This document shows positions 61,413-64,000 of a stretch of 64,000 bases of DNA, piece by piece. The notes beneath the pieces were generated by a model that was not told where the DNA came from, did no database searches, and saw only the letters and a list, made by a program, of their open reading frames with translations. The position numbers and the translations under genes are program-made. Numbering within the stretch: position 1 is the first letter of the stretch; each line of letters opens with the position of its first letter. Source of the DNA: Tubulanus polymorphus (taxonomy: Eukaryota > Nemertea > Palaeonemertea > Tubulaniformes > Tubulanidae); contig NC_134028.1 of NCBI RefSeq assembly GCF_964204645.1, positions 7,729,001 to 7,793,000 of the forward strand. The letters run 5' to 3'.

Positions 61413-61552
61413 TACAGTAAAGCTCGCCTAACTGACGCGAGTACCCGACAAAATAGGGAAGTACGTTAAGAAGTCAGAAAAATGATTTCCTTTTCTGTCC
61501 GAGTTAGGCTTGAGTCAGAGTTGACCAAGTCCGAGTAAGGCAGGTTTACTTA
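61413..61552. mobile_element. Pogo/Tigger-like MITE, second copy
   Basis: TACAGTAAAGCTCGCCTAAC at the left and (complement) TAAGTAAACCTGCCTTACTC at the right form imperfect inverted ends. 'gtccgagttagg' and 'gtccgagtaagg' repeats relate it to the element at 58,572. As there, a 'ttataatgccactg' element sits just upstream. Confidence 0.55.
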
Positions 61553-61567
61553 TGTTAAGCATTGTCG

Positions 61568-62052
61568 TATGGTGGCTGATAAGGGCCATAGCGAAACATT
61601 TCTGGTATGCAAATCAGGGCGCCAGAACGCCAAAACGAAAAAAAAACGTCCAATTTTCTCTGAAACGAACTTTCATTTTGGCGCCCGCGCCAAAACAACA
61701 AAAAATGTCAAATTTTCTCTGAAAGTTCTCGGGGAACAAAAATTATTTCGTTTTGGTGCGGTTATTTCTGTTTTGGCGCCCCGCCAAAACAAGCATTCAA
61801 CCACAGTAAAATTATTTTTCAATTTGGCGCGTTGATCCTCTGTGTAAATTCGGAATAATCTTTGTTTTGGCGCGCCAAAACGGATTTTTAGAGAAATTTC
61901 GACGTTTTTCGTTGTTTTGGCGCGGGCGCCAAAACGGAATTACGGATTTTTAAAGAAAATTCGACGTTTTTATTTCATTTTGGCGCTCTGGCGTTCTGGC
62001 GCACTTATTTTCATACCAGGTATTTTATGTAATGGCCCGAATCAGCCACCAT
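61568..62052. mobile_element. Foldback (long inverted repeat) element with 7-bp target duplication
   Basis: The ends TATGGTGGCTGAT.. and ..ATCAGCCACCAT are inverted. The inverted similarity extends inward past 'ctggtatg' and 'gcgccagaacgccaaaacg' for more than 150 bp on each side, with many 'ttttggcgc' blocks. The direct repeat ATTGTCG flanks it (61,561-61,567 and 62,053-62,059). No transposase. Open frames across it are artefacts of composition. Confidence 0.8.
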
Positions 62053-62059
62053 ATTGTCG

Positions 62060-62726
62060 AGATATGAAGGCAGACGATTCCCTGATGCTTCTTGTAACCT
62101 ACGAGCAATTATCTGACAGATAATTGATCGTAGTTGTAACAGATTCGATGCCAGGGCACTGTTAATTGATATCGACGAAGACCGAAGACGAATTGCATAG
62201 ATCTTTTAAACACATATAACACGTTTATTCTTTTCACATCAAACTGCACACTAGAACTACAACTTAGCAACACGACATATAGATATAATGAATCAAAATA
62301 AGTAACACTATCTTAAATCAATTACATATAAACTTACGGCTTACAAGCCTTCTATCCAACAATATAGCCTCGCCTTCTAAACGCAAGCCGATACTGCATT
62401 ACAAAAAATTCACAAGTCCCACAAATATCAAATCCGACCCGATACTTATATGACCAAACCAACCCATGCCTAATATACACGTACTGAAAACTCGAAAAAA
62501 CCATGACACAACTTGTAAACCACAGCACCATACTAAGAATGCGAGCGAAATAAAAGCAATATCATTCACATAGATGAATCAATAAATTAATAAATAAATC
62601 AAGAAAACACTGAAACCGTCACACTCCTACATTTCTCTGGAGACTTGTTGTTTGATATAAACTATAGATATAACATATATTGTATTGTTACACGATTATT
62701 TCGCTGGTGTATTGTAGATTGTATAT
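62060..62726. other. Intergenic / 3' UTR of the minus-strand gene
   Basis: On the minus strand this follows the stop of the LRAT-like gene. TTTATT at 62,224-62,229 reads AATAAA on that strand and could be its polyadenylation signal. No coding feature. Confidence 0.5.
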
Positions 62727-62999
62727 CTAATTGATGCCATTGTCAATAATTCCATCCTCAATAACATTCGGGGCAACCTTTTTCACTCCGAATTTGCGAT
62801 TTTCCTTCTTTTTGGCTTGGTATGCTTTAGCCAGATGGACGATGGGTATTACCAGGCCGCCTACAACAGCTCCAATAGCACCACCAGCTACTGCCCCTAC
62901 GCCAACTCCAGCCACTGCACCTACTCCCATACCTACACCTAGTATACCAGTCGATGCTCCACCTGCACAAGCAGCAGCAGCCGATACCCCCCGATATGC
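62727..62999 (-). CDS. LRAT-like protein, last exon: Gly/Ala-rich membrane tail
   Basis: On the minus strand, acceptor ttttgtag|GCATATCGG at 63,000-63,001, phase 0. It encodes 90 residues, AYRGVSAAAACAGGASTG, ILGVGMGVGAVAGVGVGAVA, GGAIGAVVGGLVIPIVHLAK, then a charged end to TAG at 62,727. The Gly/Ala/Val stretch of about 45 residues could be a small-residue membrane hairpin. LRAT-domain proteins commonly end in a hydrophobic membrane segment after the catalytic domain, which fits the exon before it. The plus-strand reading over the same bases is a shadow. Confidence 0.75.
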   Translation of the reverse strand, partial: AYRGVSAAAACAGGASTGILGVGMGVGAVAGVGVGAVAGGAIGAVVGGLVIPIVHLAKAYQAKKKENRKFGVKKVAPNVIEDGIIDNGIN

Positions 63000-63405
63000 C
63001 TACAAAATTATAAATGTCAAGGCAAATACAGTCAAGTCCGCATTTTTCGAAGAACTTAATGACAGGCAGATTTTGTACGAATTTTAAGTGAAATGCGAAA
63101 TATATGTGACTGAACTACAGACGTATAGGGAGTTCACGAAAGGACTGAAAATACGAATTCATCATTACGAATAAAGTGAATCTCACTGTGAAACCACATC
63201 GTTCGGGTGAGACTCGCGATGGGATTTTCTTGTTTCCGACATCCTCGATCCCACCCCTTCCGCCACCTGCACAGTGTAGTCCGCCATCACTTTGATGGAA
63301 TTAGTGATATTTGTCAAATGACTTTCTGAACTGAATTGTAATATCTTGTTTTACATCGTTTTTGCTGACTTTATACGTTTTTTCAAGTTAAATCTTCTTG
63401 AATAC

Positions 63406-63588
63406 CTGATGGCTGAATTCAATTCCATATCGACACCAATTCGTAAAGCATTCACAATTTCTTAGTACGAGGTTGTACTCGTTCTTCCCGATCTGGTCAA
63501 TAGCCCGTGCGACGACTTTTTCTTTAGGGTACGGCTCGTGTGTGATGTCAATCTCATTATTGATTCGAGCTAAAGAAACCCCCGCAAT
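63406..63588 (-). CDS. LRAT-domain (NlpC/P60-like) acyltransferase exon with NCE-x-F motif
   Basis: Minus strand, acceptor cttttcag|ATTGCGG, donor CATCAG|gtattc, phase 0 on both sides (61 codons), in frame with the next exon. It encodes ..EKVVARAIDQIGKNEYNLVL, then RNCECFTNWCRYGIEFSHQ. 'YNLVLRNCExFxNWCRYG' is the signature around the catalytic cysteine of LRAT and PLAAT/HRASLS enzymes, which transfer acyl chains from phospholipids. The usual NCEHF is NCECF here; the catalytic Cys is kept but the following His is replaced. The other catalytic His residues must lie in upstream exons. Substrate cannot be told. Confidence 0.75.
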
Positions 63589-63646
63589 CTGAAAAGAAAA
63601 ATAGGGCTGCTTAATAGCAATTCTAAAACATACACGTAAACTCCAC

Positions 63647-63716
63647 CTTACTCGGTCGCTTTGAGGATTGAAATATTTCACCAGATGGGCCAGATATATC
63701 CGAAATGAAAACCAGC
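63647..63716 (-). CDS. Possible preceding exon of the LRAT-like gene (5' boundary unclear)
   Basis: On the minus strand a phase-0 donor CGACCGAGTAAG|gtggag would join the exon at 63,588. The frame reads ISDISGPSGEIFQSSKRPSK, of which 'SGPSGE' fits the strand after the first catalytic His in this family. No clean acceptor is visible before the MITE at 63,717-63,822, which touches it directly. Either the acceptor lies inside the MITE or the exon is damaged. Confidence 0.4.
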
Positions 63717-63822
63717 ATCCAGTTCCACAGTTCTGAGTTAGAGTTAACTCTGAGTTAAAATTAGTTCATTTTCAATGAGTTAACTCTGGGTCAAATGTTT
63801 ACTCACAACTGTGGAACTGGAT
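63717..63822. mobile_element. MITE-like element, best-preserved copy (106 bp)
   Basis: ATCCAGTTCCACAGTTCTGA and the complement of the right end, ATCCAGTTCCACAGTTGTGA, form 24-bp inverted repeats with two mismatches in total. The interior 'gagttaactctgagttaaa' is itself palindromic, and the 'ttagttcatttt' core is shared with the copies at 433, 4,958 and 57,514. Confidence 0.75.
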
Positions 63823-63864
63823 CCAGGGAAGTTTCTTTTCCCAAATATATCTGTAAGATTTTAC

Positions 63865-63998
63865 CACGGCGGGTACCGATTAAGGTGAGTCCACTGTACA
63901 ACCAACATCGTCTTTTCCGTTTCTTTTACCATTTTCAGATCATCGATACGTATTTCTCCGTTTTTGAACTGACTCAGAGCACGGGATTTCGGTTCATC
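63865..63998 (-). CDS. Possible upstream exon of the LRAT-like gene (partial, right edge)
   Basis: Open minus-strand frame reading DEPKSRALSQFKNGEIRIDD, LKMVKETEKTMLVVQWTHLN and RYPPW, with a possible donor at 63,864. The composition looks coding, but I cannot match it to the LRAT fold or phase it with the next exon. It may be a different exon or chance. Confidence 0.3.
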
Positions 63999-64000
63999 TA

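Noticed and set aside
61569-62123. Plus-strand open frames near 61.6-62.1 kb
   Set aside because: They lie on the arms of the foldback element and start or end in its inverted repeats.
62731-63087. Plus-strand frame rich in Pro/Ala/Thr
   Set aside because: It is the complement of the Gly/Ala-rich minus-strand exon, which has a stop, a phased acceptor and a partner exon.

Overview
The window is invertebrate nuclear DNA: AT-rich, with large introns, clear splice sites and several families of short non-autonomous transposons. A mollusc or another lophotrochozoan is my best guess; that is inference, since nothing here fixes the species.

Almost the whole plus strand (about 2,067 to 59,096) is the 3' part of one ankyrin gene. 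The membrane-binding ankyrin repeats and most of the ZU5 tandem lie upstream of the window. Reading 5'->3': the end of the ZU5/UPA spectrin-binding module (2,067-3,343), a linker exon, the death domain over two exons (3,936-4,616), then a string of small tail exons (4,737-15,060) and an 825-nt exon with four copies of a basic 'LPDGT..K+' motif (16,373-17,197). Three giant exons follow, separated by groups of small exons and microexons: 14,451 nt with about 75 copies of a 53-residue repeat (17,540-31,990); 7,797 nt with about 100 copies of an 18-residue repeat (36,344-44,140); and a mostly non-repetitive 7.2-kb exon (46,657-53,892, or to its own stop at 53,927). Small 3' exons end in mutually exclusive C-termini (57,350-59,096).

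From 7,888 to 56,613 every predicted exon begins and ends in phase 1 and is a multiple of three long, so any combination can be skipped without losing frame. The locus can therefore encode short ankyrins and giant ankyrins with nearly 10,000 tail residues. Giant forms are the architecture known for Drosophila Ank2-L/XL, C. elegans UNC-44 AO13 and vertebrate giant ankyrin-B/-G, where the long disordered tail organises axonal microtubules and membrane skeleton.

The most interesting signal is an in-frame extension of the small exon at 6,932. From an ATG at 6,773 it encodes 53 residues with one transmembrane segment and a juxtamembrane Cys pair, running straight into the tail. This would give a membrane-anchored, tail-only ankyrin laid out like mammalian muscle small ankyrin-1 (sAnk1.5), followed downstream by amplified copies of a motif resembling the sAnk1 obscurin-binding region.

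The right end (62,727-64,000) carries the 3' exons of a convergent minus-strand gene for an LRAT/NlpC-P60-type acyltransferase-like protein with a Gly/Ala-rich membrane tail. The 3.6 kb between the two genes and the longer introns hold MITE-like and foldback elements, one with a 7-bp target duplication.
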